DNA of 64,000 bases from Pieris napi (GCF_905475465.1 NC_062252.1:6634001-6698000); one strand, 5' to 3'. Numbered from the stretch's first letter, positions 48,501 through 59,751 are shown. Numbers and translations: made by a program. The notes: generated from the letters alone by a model not told the origin.

Positions 48501-51500
48501 TTGAGCCAGCGGCCGACAATGGACGGGTACGTCACAATTATCACAAAAAATAATTGAAATATAATAGAGGTAATGTTAATTTAATATCACACAAAAAAAA
48601 TAAGTCAGTGGCGCTACAACCTCTTTAGGTCTGGGCTCAGATTTCTGAATCTGTTCCATGATCATTTTTCAATCAAGAAGGTGATCTGCCTCCTGTGCCT
48701 GACAAACGCCGTCGCCTTTTTGGGTCTAAGACATGTCGGTTTCCTCACGATGTTCCTTCACCGTTAGAGCGAATGTTAAATGCGCACATAGAAAGAAAGT
48801 CCATTGGTGCACAGCCGGGGATCGAACCTATGACCTCAGGGATGAGAGTCGCACGCTGAAGCCACTACGCCAACACTGCTCATTACATTACTAATTAATA
48901 ATATACAATAGAAATAATCAATATTTAAAAAAAAAAATTGGTTTTAGTCATATTAATTGTGAACTGTGGAACCAGCGGCCTACTGCCCTGTGATTCTGTA
49001 ACTCACTTCACGAACTCACACAGCGGTTTTCGCATCGGCGGTCGCTCTCAAATCAGTCGTGAAGCAGTCATTTTATGATTTGGCATTCTGAAAAGGTGGG
49101 AGCTTGTACTTTATTGTTTATCAGAATGCCAAATCATAAAATGACTGCTTCACGACTGATTTGAGAGAGACCGCCGATGCGAAAACCGCTGTGTGAGTTC
49201 GTGAAGTGAGTTACAGAATCGCATGGCTGAACTATTTGCGAACCAATTCGACTTCGGGTCCTTCAAGAGAAGAGCGTACCAATTCTTAAAAGGCCAACAA
49301 CGCACTTGCAAGGCGCAAGCCTTATGTGTAATATTTTGCAAATATTATTGGAAATCAAATATTCGTAGAGCATTTATGTTATTGGCATTTATAGAACAAG
49401 AAGCAACCTGATGTTATGTGATACCGCCGCCGATACTCACGCTGGCAGAAAGATAGCAAGTGCGTTGCCTGCCTTTTAATAATTGGTACGCTTTTAAAGG
49501 ATAAGTCGAATTGGTTTTATATAGTTTGTCTATAGATAGAGAGTATTCATAAAATCATATCGAAATTCACGCGGGATACGCTGTGGGTGGAATCTAGATT
49601 AGTATATTCTATAATTACCTGTGATATTATCTAGAGCGGTGAGAGCTATAATGGGGAAAAGATCGAATGATTTTTCGTCGCAGTAGCTCTTTCTGAGTTT
49701 GTTTATCAAAATTTTTTCATTCTTGATGAAAACGGGTAAGAAATTTTGCAAAATATTAAAATGAAATGCGGGCGTCAGGAACTTTCTATGCGAGTGCCAT
49801 CTATGACCTGAAAATGAATGACGTAATATACCTACTGTCTATTATCTATGTAATGTTTATGCATTTTTCCATAGTTACTTGCTAACGGTGTCTAAAAATG
49901 AAAACAAAAGTAGGTTACTCTAACTTTTGTTTTTGATTTTAATACAACGAAGTGGTTATTCAATTAATAATCACACTAAGTATTGATACTCTAACATTGA
50001 TATACAAAAACCCAAGATGCACAATCAACGTCTAAAAAACGTCCTCAAAAAATGAACGCAACATTCTAAATTGTGCGCTCATTTCAAATAGTCTCGCGTG
50101 TAATAAGTGGAGTCGATGTTATTTATTTGTGTTTTTTTTATATAAATAAATTTATGTACTTTTGAACTTTTTTGTGTGTAGTTTTTGACAAATATATTTA
50201 CGCTATATAAAGTGTAGGTCAGGAGGTAGCCAATTTAACATTTTTTTTTAATTTAAAGAAAAAACTTTTTAACCGGATTAAAGTTACGTATTATTATAAA
50301 TTTACAACTATTTAACATCCAACACCTTTTGTCTTCAGTCACCGTGACCACGCACGCTGTAAAGCGCCCGAAAAGTCGGATAAATTTAAAATTATGTTAA
50401 ATACATAGTTGTAAATAAAAAAGTCATGTTCGACTCCACTCAATACCTTGTCCTACCGACCACGGTCGGTCGTAAAATTTTATTGCTTTATGTACGTATA
50501 AACTGCGTTGTAATAACAACTTTAAGCAATTCGCGTAAGGTTGATTTTGCAATAATATATGCTTGTAACATATACTGTTATAGACATACTGTTATAGAAA
50601 GGAACAGAAATAGTGTTTCGGGACACTTTCGAGCGTTACTTTTATTCGAGACTGTGCATCTTGGGTTTTTTGTATATCAATGTACTCTAATGACGCCTTC
50701 AATCTACAGCTACACTGCGATGACGTCATAGCCTTAGCAAAATTATTTCGCTAGATATAGAACTTCTCTATCTTAGTAACGAAATGATGTTGAGAATAGT
50801 AAATTACATAATATGTGAATTTTCTCTATCGAAGATAAAAAAAAACATACCTGTAGAGGTTAGAAGTCCAAATCCAAGCCAATCAAGAAGGTAGGTATAT
50901 GATTTCCCTTTGGTAATTAATTCCGTACTTGATATTAAAGGCTGAAATTATAATATACAATTATTTAAGCAAATAAGGCAAGCTATTTTTTAATAAAACA
51001 TATAAAATAATTTAGTTGACTATTAAATTAATAATTGTAATTATTTAAAAAAAAAGTCAGTGGCGCTACAACCTCTTTAGGTATCTAAATCTGTTTCATG
51101 ATCATTTTTAAATCTAATAGGCAAGTAGGTGATCAGCCTCCAGTGCCTGACACACGCCGTCGACTTTTTTGGTCTAAGACATATCGGTTTCCTCGCGATG
51201 TTTTCATTTACCGTTCGAGCAAATGTTAAATGCGCACATAGAAAGAAAGTCCATTGGTGCACTGCCGGGGATCGAACCTACAACCTCAGGTGTGAGAGTC
51301 GCACGCTGAAGCCACTAGACCAACTGCTCAAATTGTAATTATTAACTTAATTAATATTAAGTAGCGATAAGGCCTCTGTACCATGCTTTTCTTCTTTTTA
51401 AGTTTACCGTTAATTTTGTTATTTAATCCATGTGCAAAAAGTTTTAATAAATAATAATAAATGATTAATAATTATAAACTTAAAGAAATGCAAAACTGAG

Positions 51501-54500
51501 CAGCGTAGTATGGTTTGAGCGAGCGCCTTCAAAAATTAAAGTAAAATTTAGATTATCATTAAATGAAAACGTGTAGTGGGACGAACCCCAAGAATTTTAT
51601 TCTTTTTAAAAAATGTATCGTATAAAGAACGAAACCGACGGAGTCCAAAATCTGTAAAACCTGTCCTATGCTCAAACCGAAAGTATTCTACTGCAACAGT
51701 AGTTTTCTTAAGGAATGTTTATGTAGAATTTATTAAGTCAAGTACATAAATCATTAATATATCAAATGGAAGAGACTAGCTGTCCACGATATAGGGCATC
51801 CTTGTGTGGGGGCTAGTGCATTTTCTCTTTTAACTATACATCCTCTTTATTGTGTAATAAAGTTTATATTTATTTCTGTCTTTTTATGAATTGGTGTATT
51901 ATACGCGAAGTTTTAGTTTGTCTCACCTCGATGTACTTTGGATGGTACAACAGCACATAAGGGTCGTGGAATAGATGCACTCGGACCGCGTCGCCTTTGA
52001 AATCCATGGAGCAGAGGAAGAAATTCTAAAAAATATAAAAGTATTTTTAGTAAAATATTATGCAAAGTTACTTATGCATATGTATTTATGTATGTATTAT
52101 TTAAACATACTACTTAAAAGAAACAAAACAATAGTGCCTACAATTGACCTACCTCATTCATTCTGACACCCATACTATTACAGCCTTATTGTACGCTGTG
52201 TGGCTTATTTGTAAAATTTCTATAGCTTATTAAATTTCTGTTCTATATAGCCAATATTTTAATTTTTAAAGTGAAAACTTCTTTAGCGGCGTTGTACACT
52301 TTTTTTGGAATGGGTAAAAAATGTTAAACTCGCGTCAGGACACGTGACCTGATCGAAAATTCGTAAGACGGACGGAGAGTAGACAGCTGGCGCAGCGTAT
52401 TTAATGTAATATAAATTGTCATATTTGTGTACGTTAGCGCAATAAATAAATATTGTATTCTACCACATAAATGATAGTACTTTCATACTGATAATTAAAG
52501 TAATTCGTGCAAAATTATTAAATAACCATTCCAAAATATCAAAAATGCACAACGTTAATATTCAAGTTTTCACTTCTGCCGGCACTCCCGGAGTGCAATC
52601 CGTCGTTTTTTTATATAACTAAGTAAAGATAATAAATAAAAAAAACTATCACAACAACGATTGGTAAGCAATGCACTCTTTATCGGACTTGACCTCGGAT
52701 TCCTACGTTTGCCTCAATGGTATTGATTTCATTGTATATCCGTCGTCGATTTTTGTATCTCAGAACGGATAGAACCGTCCATCAAATTGTTTATAGATTA
52801 ATAATCACTAATTGATGCCCGAAAAGTTAACGATTGATTCAAGTAAGCAAAGGATTAATAGCTTCTTATTAGAAGCTGGTGGTGGATGGTGGATGGTAAA
52901 ATCATTTAATCTTTGCTAACGTATACAATGTATACTAAACATAGAAAGTGCACAGTGCACAGAGAGGACCTACCCTTTTACGTTCACCTCTTTATGCTGA
53001 ACTTTCATTAACCACTGTAATATTATTGTATATGAATGTACAATCAAAGAAGATACTGAAATCTAGGACCGTAACACACACTTCTCGTAACTGAATGACC
53101 TTAAAAAGATCGAAATGTATTATTGGCGCCAAAAGCTTGCAAAATATACCTCGCCGCACGCATAACGCATGCGCTATTGCGGACGCTGCCACAGATTCCT
53201 ATTTGAATATATACCACCTCATACATGCGTCAACTAGGAAAAACAATTATTTATCGATACTCTATATGGAACGCCGTAACACGTTACGTAACGAAGCGAA
53301 TTACCCTCCCATAAGATCAATATCACTTCAATAAATGTAACATTGGCTTACTATAGAAATAACGTAGAAATTTTTAAAATTCTATCAAAGCTCATATAAT
53401 AAAAAAATAATCCATTGGACGAAATGTTCAGAATTATAATATAACTAAATTGTTTATTATATTTTAATAAAATTATCCTGTATATTGCTTGGACAGTATT
53501 ATTCCTAATCATTAATGATGATATTTTTTCTAAACTTGTAGGTGAACATAGTATTGCCAGATAGTGTAATATTGTCATAAATGTGCCACTGAAAGTTACT
53601 TAATGTTTTATTATTGCATATATATTATTTTAGTTTTTAATGATTTATTATTTTTTTAGTTTTAGTTATATCTAATTATTTGATTATTTGTGTTTGGTAT
53701 TTCATGAAGCATCTTAAGCGAGATAAAAAAAACATGTACTTATGTAACAAAACAATTTGTATGACAATACTTGGCGATTAAAAAGAGTGGCGGAAAGTTT
53801 CTTGCCAGTTCTTCTTACCCGCTCTTCGCCCTTGACTTGCGAACTGGTAGTAAATGTAAATTTACAATTAATTTAACTTGACAATTCAAAAGTGTACTTG
53901 GTTACCCACTTGAATAAAGATATTTTGAGTTGAGTTTTGAGTTACACGCGATAGAAGTTATACTACTTTGGATATATAAAAATCTTTTCAAAAATTTTAT
54001 TCTACGTTTGTAGAAAAAATGACACTAACAATAGAAAAAACTAAAATGTTGACTATAGCTAACTTCAGAGTGTCTATTTTTTGTGACGGAGTGCGGGCGC
54101 ATCGTAAAAATTTATTCTCATCATTTTTCCCAAACGCTTCAAAAGAATGATAACTTCAAGAAGATTTAAATAAGTAATTAAGCTTTTTATTGTCATTAGA
54201 CATTATGGTCTAAGATCCGGCTGCAGGATTAGTGCGTTCATCGGTTATTTGCTAAAAACCAAATCTTTATGTATATTTATAATTAGGAGCATATATATAT
54301 GTACCAAGTTGCCTATCAAAATTTGGCCGCTAGTATTTTTAATTGAATTATTTTTAATTGATTTTTGGGAGAAGATTTCGTTCACTTGTTATTTAAATAA
54401 AATTTCGTTTTTACCAATTCTTGAAAGGCCGGCAACGCACTTGCGAGCCTTCTGGCATTGTGAGTGTCCATGGGCGGCGGTATCACTTAACATCAGGTGA

Positions 54501-54976
54501 GCCTCCTGCCCGTTTGCCTCCTATTACATAAAAAAAAAATCGTCTACATCACGGCAATTTACATAAAGATTATTTTATTTAAATAAGTGAATGAAATTAC
54601 TAATGCTATCAGCTATATATAGCATTTGTAACTTGACGGAAGTGGGCACCCGTTACGTTTTTATCCAATAAATATATATTTAATTGTAGATTAATAATTA
54701 AATTACACCTAAAGGACAGTGCTACTCCTACGAAATTTAATCCCCATGACAGAATAAAGCAATAAAAGTCCTCTTTTTTTAGGTATGACAGAACGTTTTC
54801 ATTATTCACTAAATGTATTACTTACCTGTTCTTTTAACAAACAATAAATGTGCGTTTCCAACAAGAGGCAGGGGCATAGGTCCCGGTATGTTATAAGATT
54901 TTGTATACCTTAAAAGTGATAGCCAGGAAGAAATTGTCAAAAACGTCAGCGCGATTACAATTAAAAACTCTATCAT
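39520..54976 (-). CDS. Cytochrome P450, CYP4 clan
   Basis: Eleven minus-strand exons: 54976-54826, 52025-51927, 50941-50851, 49807-49619, 48458-48389, 47698-47502, 44968-44859, 42357-42224, 41377-41277, 40928-40743, 39677-39520; ~494 aa. It has an N-terminal membrane anchor and proline hinge (YNIPGPMPLPLVGN), helix C WHSHRKFLTPAFHF, the CYP4-type I-helix EVDTFMFEGHDTTTSG (~295-310), ExxR as ESLR (~361-364), FRPERF, and the heme loop FSAGPRNCIG (~434-443, Cys ~441). Family members are ER monooxygenases that use NADPH-P450 reductase and oxidise fatty acids, hormones or plant toxins; the substrate is unknown here. Exons 2-11 join in phase. Exon 1 ends in phase 1 while exon 2 opens in phase 0, so a micro-exon, an alternative splice site or a frameshift lies between them. 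The second Met (54976) was chosen over 55009 because it aligns with the paralogous exon at 57964. Introns are full of MITEs and SINEs. Confidence 0.9.
39904..40146. mobile_element. Foldback MITE, copy 1 (P450 intron 10)
   Basis: Near-perfect palindrome: GCCCTGCGATTCTGTAACTC at the left is inverted as GAGTTACAGAATCGCAGGGC at the right. Arms of ~110 bp include CAGCGGTTTTCGCATCGGCG and AAGCAGTCATTTTATGATTT. A short unmatched centre carries GTGGGAGCTTGTAG. Confidence 0.95.
41585..41789 (+). mobile_element. Helitron-like element, family 4, copy 1 (P450 intron 8)
   Basis: TCTTTATATATATATAATTC start, CTGTGAGTGTGTATGTCACT, GATCTGGGAATGGTTTAGAT, and the end ACGTCTGTCGGGTCCACTAG-T. Same family as 58355-58557. 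Confidence 0.75.
41866..42144 (+). mobile_element. tRNA-derived SINE, copy 1 (P450 intron 8)
   Basis: A box GTGGCCTAGTGGCTGTAG, B box GTAGGTTCGATTCTCGG, then a non-tRNA body with CGAACGGTGAAGGAAAACAT and GCCTGATCACCTACTTGCC, ending near TAGCGCCACTGATT. Other copies lie at 26468, 48596 and 51050 on the minus strand. Confidence 0.85.
42458..43071. mobile_element. hAT-like element split by a nested foldback MITE (P450 intron 7)
   Basis: The left end CAGTGGCGGATTTACC resembles hAT termini; the right end ATACCGCCACT is its inverted counterpart. The interior is interrupted by the foldback MITE at 42631-42851. No clean 8 bp duplication was found, so the borders are approximate. Confidence 0.5.
42631..42851. 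mobile_element. Foldback MITE, copy 2 (P450 intron 7, nested)
   Basis: TGCGATTCTGTAACTCACTT inverted as AAGTGAGTTACAGAATCGCA. Same family as 39904 but with variant bases (CAGCGGCGGTCGCGCTCAA). Confidence 0.93.
43175..43482. mobile_element. Palindromic MITE family P, copy 1 (P450 intron 7)
   Basis: Ends GTTAACGTAAAATTGTAA and TTACAATTTTACGGTGAC are inverted. Inner inverted blocks are AAAGATTGTGAACCTCAGC, AATTTAACGTATTATTATTC and GGTAGATTGTA. The second copy at 63311-63523 shares these blocks. Confidence 0.8.
43890..44229. mobile_element. MITE with GGTTGCAGACC ends and AGCTAAGC subterminal repeats (P450 intron 7)
   Basis: Terminal inverted repeats GGTTGCAGACC / GGTCTGCAACC bracket ~340 bp. 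AGCTAAGCTAAG and AGCTTAGCTTAG motifs recur many times near both ends. Flanks CTTGATAC and CTTGACTG may be a decayed 8 bp duplication, which would make it hAT-like. Confidence 0.75.
46357..46599. mobile_element. Foldback MITE, copy 3 (P450 intron 6)
   Basis: GCCCTGCGATTCTGTAACTC inverted as GAGTTACAGAATCGCAGGGC. Central loop with TAAACTACAGGCTACC. Same family as 39904. Confidence 0.95.
48596..48880 (-). mobile_element. tRNA-derived SINE, copy 2 (P450 intron 4)
   Basis: Minus strand: A box TGGCGTAGTGGCTTC, GCGACTCTCATCCCTGAG, B box ATAGGTTCGATCCCCGG, body CTCTAACGGTGAAGGAACAT and tail AGCGCCACTGACTTA. Confidence 0.85.
48985..49227. mobile_element. Foldback MITE, copy 4 (P450 intron 4)
   Basis: GCCCTGTGATTCTGTAACTC inverted as GAGTTACAGAATCGCATGGC. 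Central GTGGGAGCTTGTAC is shared with copy 1. Same family as 39904. Confidence 0.95.
49235..49500. mobile_element. Two opposed pieces of a common interspersed repeat (P450 intron 4)
   Basis: GCGTACCAATTCTTAAAAGG and CAACGCACTTGCAAGG occur at 49274-49313. The reverse-oriented AACCTGATGTTATGTGATAC, GCAAGTGCGTTGCCTGCC and AATTGGTACGC follow at 49405-49492. Same family as 24575 and 54415. Confidence 0.55.
51050..51332 (-). mobile_element. tRNA-derived SINE, copy 3 (P450 intron 2)
   Basis: Minus strand: A box TTGGTCTAGTGGCTTC, GCGACTCTCACACCTGAG, B box GTAGGTTCGATCCCCGG, body CTCGAACGGTAAATGAAAAC and tail AGCGCCACTGAC. A frame on the plus strand (51129-51338) is its complement. Confidence 0.85.
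53765..53945 (+). mobile_element. LINE 3' tail, copy 2 (P450 intron 1)
   Basis: CAATACTTGGCGATTAAAAA, GGCGGAAAGTTTCTTGCCAG, CGAACTGGTAGTAAATG and GAATAAAGATATTTTGAG, matching 23228-23416. Confidence 0.7.
53945..54165 (+). mobile_element. MITE family A, diverged copy (P450 intron 1)
   Basis: GAAGTTATACTACTTTGG start, CTAACTTCAGAGTGTC, GTGCGGGCGCATCGTAAAA and AACGCTTCAAAAGAATGATA end. More substituted than the other copies. Confidence 0.6.
54415..54525 (+). mobile_element. Common interspersed repeat, copy 3 (P450 intron 1)
   Basis: ACCAATTCTTGAAAGGCCGG, CAACGCACTTGCGAGCC, GTGTCCATGGGCGGCGG and TATCACTTAACATCAGGTGA then CCTCCTGCCCGTTTGCC. This is the best-preserved copy of the family in the window. 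Confidence 0.6.
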
Positions 54977-56198
54977 TTTAATGTCTTTTGGACGACCAAC
55001 CCTCAACATTTCTCAATTAAGACTATTTAACAGTAAACAAGCCAATTACATTAAATTCTGTTATGATTAAGTTACATTGACTTTATCCGACTGTAAATTA
55101 TATTGATTCCCGCCTAAACGTACAAGCATAATGTCAAGCAGTTGACAGTCGATGACAGGTTATTTATTGTTTATATATTGTTTTATTAAGTTAAAAATCA
55201 TATCAATAAAATACTTTGAAGAAAGATAAAGGGAATTTGGGAAAACTAGAGTATTTTTAGTAAATTATTTATTATGACAATATATTGCAAAAAACCAGCG
55301 ATTAATAAGCCAGCTAATTCTAAACAAAAAAAGTGATTGACAAAAAAGAATTAATTAGATATACAATATATGATTTTAATACATGTACAAAAAAAGACAT
55401 TGAAATAAAGAAGGTTACATTAATGTTTCTTAAATGATTAGATTTTTTATATAATTAATGTTGAGTTCGAGTTGGTAGCTTAAAGATTATACATAATATT
55501 TAAATAATTATCTATGGAAATAGCAAGGGCATAACCTACTATGTATTGCAACATAGTTTTAGAAAGAATTAATAACGAGATGTTACTAGATAATATTACG
55601 ATACTTGCGCGTACTCGACTGTGTGCAACTAATCCTTATTATTTATCATTTATTAGATATACGCAAACGCGTTATAGCGGTTATACCACGGATACCACCA
55701 GTGGAGGACGAAATATCTAATCAGGGAACGGATTAGCTGAGGCTACGGCGACCTTAAAGAAAAGAATCCCTAAACTTTATGTAGCACTAACAAACCACTA
55801 CTCCATACTATACTATTCCCTAGTATTCAGTAATTACAAAAGAGTCTTATAAAACCACGGTCCCGAGTTACTGGCGTTCCTTTGATGGAACAGGGGTGCG
55901 AAGAATCACCCAGGTGCAGATGCATTTGATAAAAAAAGAACTCTTTTCGCTATGACCGCTACCATCTGATTCAATAAATCATAGTAAAGTCCAAATAATA
56001 AGGATAAAATTATGTCTGCGAATCGTTGAGGGTGTGGACGGGTATGAGAACTGCGGATGAGTTGCTGCAATGACGTCTAACCTTCAGTAAAGGAGAGGCA
56101 TCACAAGAAGATGTTATGAACAACGTAAGCATATTTGGGTCATCAAAATGCCCTGGTAAATGCATTGATTATTAGCACATAGTTACAAATAATGATAA

Positions 56199-56511
56199 TC
56201 TAATATATAAAATTCTCGTGTCGCGGTGTTTGTGGTTAAACTCCTCTGAAACGGCTCGACCGATTCTCATGAAATTTTGTGTGCATATTGGGTATGTCTG
56301 AGAATCGGACAACATCTATTTTTCTTCCCCCTAAATGTTAAGGGTAGTCCACCCCTAAATATTTATTTTTTATTTTTCGATATTTTTTTATGTTTTTGAT
56401 ACAGCATTAAAAAATACATACAACCCCAAACTTTCACCTCTCTACGATCAACCCCTATTTTTTATTATAAATGATATACATGGCAAAACGACGTTTGCCC
56501 GGTCAGCTAGT
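56199..56511 (+). mobile_element. Helitron family 1, head-to-tail copy a
   Basis: TCTAATATATAAAATTCTCG start, CTCCTCTGAAACGGCTCGAC, GTCTGAGAATCGGACAAC, end CGGTCAGCTAG-T. Confidence 0.85.
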
Positions 56512-56882
56512 CTTATATATAAAATTCTCGTGTCACAATGTTAGTTACGATACTCCTCCGAAACGGCTTGACCGATTTTTATCAAATTTTATATGCATAT
56601 TCAGTAGGTCTGAGAATCGGCTACTATCTATTTTTCATACCCCTAAGTGATGAGGCTTGTCCACCCCTAACATTTTATTTTTATTTTTTGAACGAAGTTT
56701 TTAATTTTAATTTTTTTATTATAAAATACATACAGCCCTAAATTTTCACCCCTCTATTACCAACCCTTATTTTTATTTGTTAATTAATATCTTATCACTT
56801 GAATTCTGAGGTTTATATAGAGAAAAAGGTAGGCTAAGTAAAATCACATTAAGGAGAAACGAAGTTCGCGGGGGCAGCTAGT
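56511..56882 (+). mobile_element. Helitron family 1, head-to-tail copy b
   Basis: Begins in the T that follows the CTAG of copy a: TCTTATATATAAAATTCTCG, GTCACAATGTTAGTTACG, CTCCGAAACGGCTTGACCGA, end GGGGGCAGCTAGT. Confidence 0.85.
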
Positions 56883-57243
56883 ATTATATATAAAATTCTC
56901 GTGTCACATTGTTAATTAGTAAATAATTAATAATTACCATACTCCTCCGAAACGGTTTGACCGATTTTTATCAAATTTTATATGCATATTCAGTAGGTCT
57001 GAGAATCTACTATTTATCTTTCAACCCCCCAAGAGATAAGGGGTGTCCACGCCAAAAAATAAATTTATTCTTTAGAATTTTTTTATGATTCAGCATACAA
57101 AAATACATACAACCCTTAATTTTGACCCCTCTACAATCAACCCTTATTTTTTATTATTGTAGATAGTTATATTTATTGAACTGAAATAATATTTCCTAGA
57201 AATAATATACATGGCAAAACAAATTTTTGCCGGGTCAGCTAGT
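56883..57243 (+). mobile_element. Helitron family 1, head-to-tail copy c
   Basis: ATTATATATAAAATTCTCGT, GTCACATTGTTAATTAG, CTCCGAAACGGTTTGACCGA, end CGGGTCAGCTAGT. Confidence 0.85.
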
Positions 57244-57813
57244 TTATATATATATATATATCTCCATAACTTAGTTCATCTCTTAAGATGGCGCCTGGTA
57301 GATAGTACCGGTGATCCCAGAGCTGGTGTTTTTCTTTCTTAACGAATAAGTATGGCAATACATCGAAGATATGCTGCCAGCGTTAAAGGTACACTGCTAC
57401 AGGGACTAAACATTTTTATTAAATTTTCTATTTTTTAATTTGTAAAATTAATTAGTTCCCTTACGAATTATCTTTTGCTTTCATTTCATACCATGTTCCT
57501 ATTTTAGATATTATCGCAAAACTAAAACGCACGAAATAATACACTTGGATTCGACTTGGGACTATAAAAACTCAAGGGCAGCTTACTGCGCCGCGCATAA
57601 CGCTAACATAAAATTGCTCCAATTTATAATTAATTATTATTCAATGTGGTATAAGATTACGTATACTAAATTAAAAATCGATAATGACAATCAAAATTTC
57701 CTAATGTCACTGTAAGAGAACAAAGGGCAATATACAAAGTTACAAACGCAAAATCGTAGATTAATAGATAATTGATAGCACTAATTTAATAATAATTAGT
57801 ACGATGTACTTAC

Positions 57814-57964
57814 GCGTTCTTCTTGTTACAAAAAGATGTCCATTTCCAATCAGAGGTAGAGGCGTGGGTCCGGGTATATTATAAGAATTTTTATCTTTTA
57901 AAAGTATTATCCACGACAGTATTAAAATTAAAAGTAGCGCGGCGGCAATTAGTAATGTTATCAT
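57814..57964 (-). CDS. Duplicated P450 first exon (partial gene or alternative first exon)
   Basis: An open exon of 50 codons plus one base, starting at ATG 57964 and ending at a GTAAGTAC donor (57813-57806). It encodes a hydrophobic anchor (LLIAAALLLILILSWIILL) then NSYNIPGPTPLPLIGNGHLF. Length (151 nt) and end phase are identical to exon 1 of the P450 gene at 54976-54826, and the hinge NIPGPxPLPLxGNxHL is shared. No other exons of a second P450 were found between the two copies. It is therefore either an alternative promoter plus first exon for the same gene (~3 kb upstream on the same strand) or what remains of a tandem duplicate. Protein sequence has diverged clearly, so the duplication is not recent. 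Confidence 0.75.
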
Positions 57965-59751
57965 TGTAAAAAATAAACACCCTACGCGCTACATTCCTCA
58001 AACGAGACTGTCAATTTCGAAATAATTTACATAGGTTTTATACGAGAATTCCGGTCTTGCGAACATGCGACTTGTACTGCTATAGGTATTGAAGCAAGGG
58101 CATTAATATTATAGACGTTATTTCAAAATAATTCTTTATTTACATATCTAACCCGGCTTCGAGTGTAATTTTATCTGTATTTGTCAACATTAACTAGGTA
58201 CGCCACTGCTAAATTCCAGATTAAATGACAGTTTTTTCGTTACGTTCGTTATAATTAGAAATTGCGATGGATTGACGCGATGGATAAACATTACAGTTAT
58301 TATTTACAATTAAATTTAAATTAACAGACTTATGAAAAATATTTCGATTACACATCATTATATATATAATTCTTCTGTGAGTGTGTATGTCACTGAACTT
58401 TTGATGAAATTTTTTGTGTGTGTTCAAGGCGATCTGGGAATGGTTTAGATTCACAAATCAGCCCGGCAGGTGGCGCTGCAGTCGGTACTTTCATACTTTA
58501 ATATTATCCTAATAGCTTGAAATATCATGCAGGACAACGTCTGTGGGGTCCACTAGTATAATATATATTTTATAATAGGTTCTTATCACTTCTACTTTTA
58601 AATTCCATTGGTTTCATTCATAACATTAAATGGTTATTAATTTGTATTCATTCTTAATCGATGAACCTACATGTTTTTGTATCATAGTAAAGAGGTCAAT
58701 AGTGGAACTGTCAAAAGCCAAGTCCATGTTATCGATATATTTATCTTTTAAAGTGGTTAAATAAAAAATATATTTTTAATAATCTAAATAATGCTGTAGT
58801 GCGTAGTGGAATACGTTACACATTTCTAATCCCTGAGTCGGTCCTTATTTCACCACAGAACCAGAATAAAAATATTAAGTTTATAGGATGCTCTATCTAT
58901 AATATATAAATGTTATAAATAGATATATAATATGTTATAAATCACAACCCATTTTTATCTTTGTTAGTTGTTTTTTTCAGACAAACAAGAATAACTAATT
59001 TAAATTCACATAGAAACGCTCAAGGAAAAAAAACTTGTATATTCACTCGTCTTAAAAGTCTGTTCTGAGTAACGTCTGTTTTCTTCTTTTCTTAGTATCC
59101 TATATTTATGTTAACCACATACATCAATAGAAAATACTACACATGTGTGTAAATTTTTAGTGCGTATCTACGATTCGCTACAAGTTCAATCTATCCATCA
59201 CATATAATTATCTTATTAATTCACGGGCCCCCGACCTAAGATGGCCCCTGCCCAAGAGATATAATGTTCTATGGATGAATTTGAAGTCTCCAATACGCAT
59301 CGGGCTAGCGTGGGGACTATAGACCATTCCCTCTCGCCTAAGAGAGAAGGTCTATGGCCATTAGTGGGACATATACAACGTGTAATTGAGTACGCTGAAA
59401 ATCTCGAAGTTTATTAAAATTAAACGTGAGGATTTTTACTGATGGGGCCCCATCAAAAGAATTTGCCACGAGCCCCAGATGATATAGTTACGCCACTGCT
59501 AAGGATTGAATACGAAAATATTTGACATTGTTCCAAAAGGAACAGATCTCTGACGCCTACATGTTCTCTGAGTTTGTTTCTCCATAAAGTTAAACATCAT
59601 TTTACGTGTTAATTATAATTATTAAATTATACAAATACACATATACTATATTTCGACCAAAAATAGGCGACGAGGGAATTAAATTACAAGACAGTGTTAG
59701 GATTAGACAGAAAGATCAAGAAGACACAAGACATATTATTTACACTCGGCG
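57965..59751. other. Intergenic; one Helitron, otherwise no gene
   Basis: 58355-58557 is a Helitron (separate entry). 58560-59751 is AT-rich with retroposon-like pieces (GGGCCCCCGACCTAAGATGG, GATAGAGGAATG-like blocks) and no open frame resembling a protein. Confidence 0.5.
58355..58557 (+). mobile_element. Helitron-like element, family 4, copy 2
   Basis: TCATTATATATATAATTCTT, GTGAGTGTGTATGTCACTGA, GATCTGGGAATGGTTTAGAT, end GTCTGTGGGGTCCACTAG-T, matching 41585-41789. It has a ~20 bp segment (CCCGGCAGGTGGCGCTGCAG) not in copy 1. Confidence 0.75.

Larger units (their letters stand above)
54977..57813. other. Stretch between the two P450 first exons
   Basis: 54977-56198 shows no coding sequence recognised. 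56199-57243 is three Helitrons head to tail. 57244-57813 holds CTTAAGATGGCGCCTGGTAG and similar retroposon-like text, but no further P450 exon was found on either strand. Confidence 0.6.

Noticed and set aside
51129..51338. 69-codon plus-strand frame
   Set aside because: Complement of a tRNA-derived SINE.
52992..53192. Missing P450 exon 2 on the minus strand (segment DLFKVIQLREV after a TTTTGCAAG acceptor)
   Set aside because: Weakly P450-like, but the total protein length leaves no room for it and its donor is poor; kept only as a possibility to test with cDNA.
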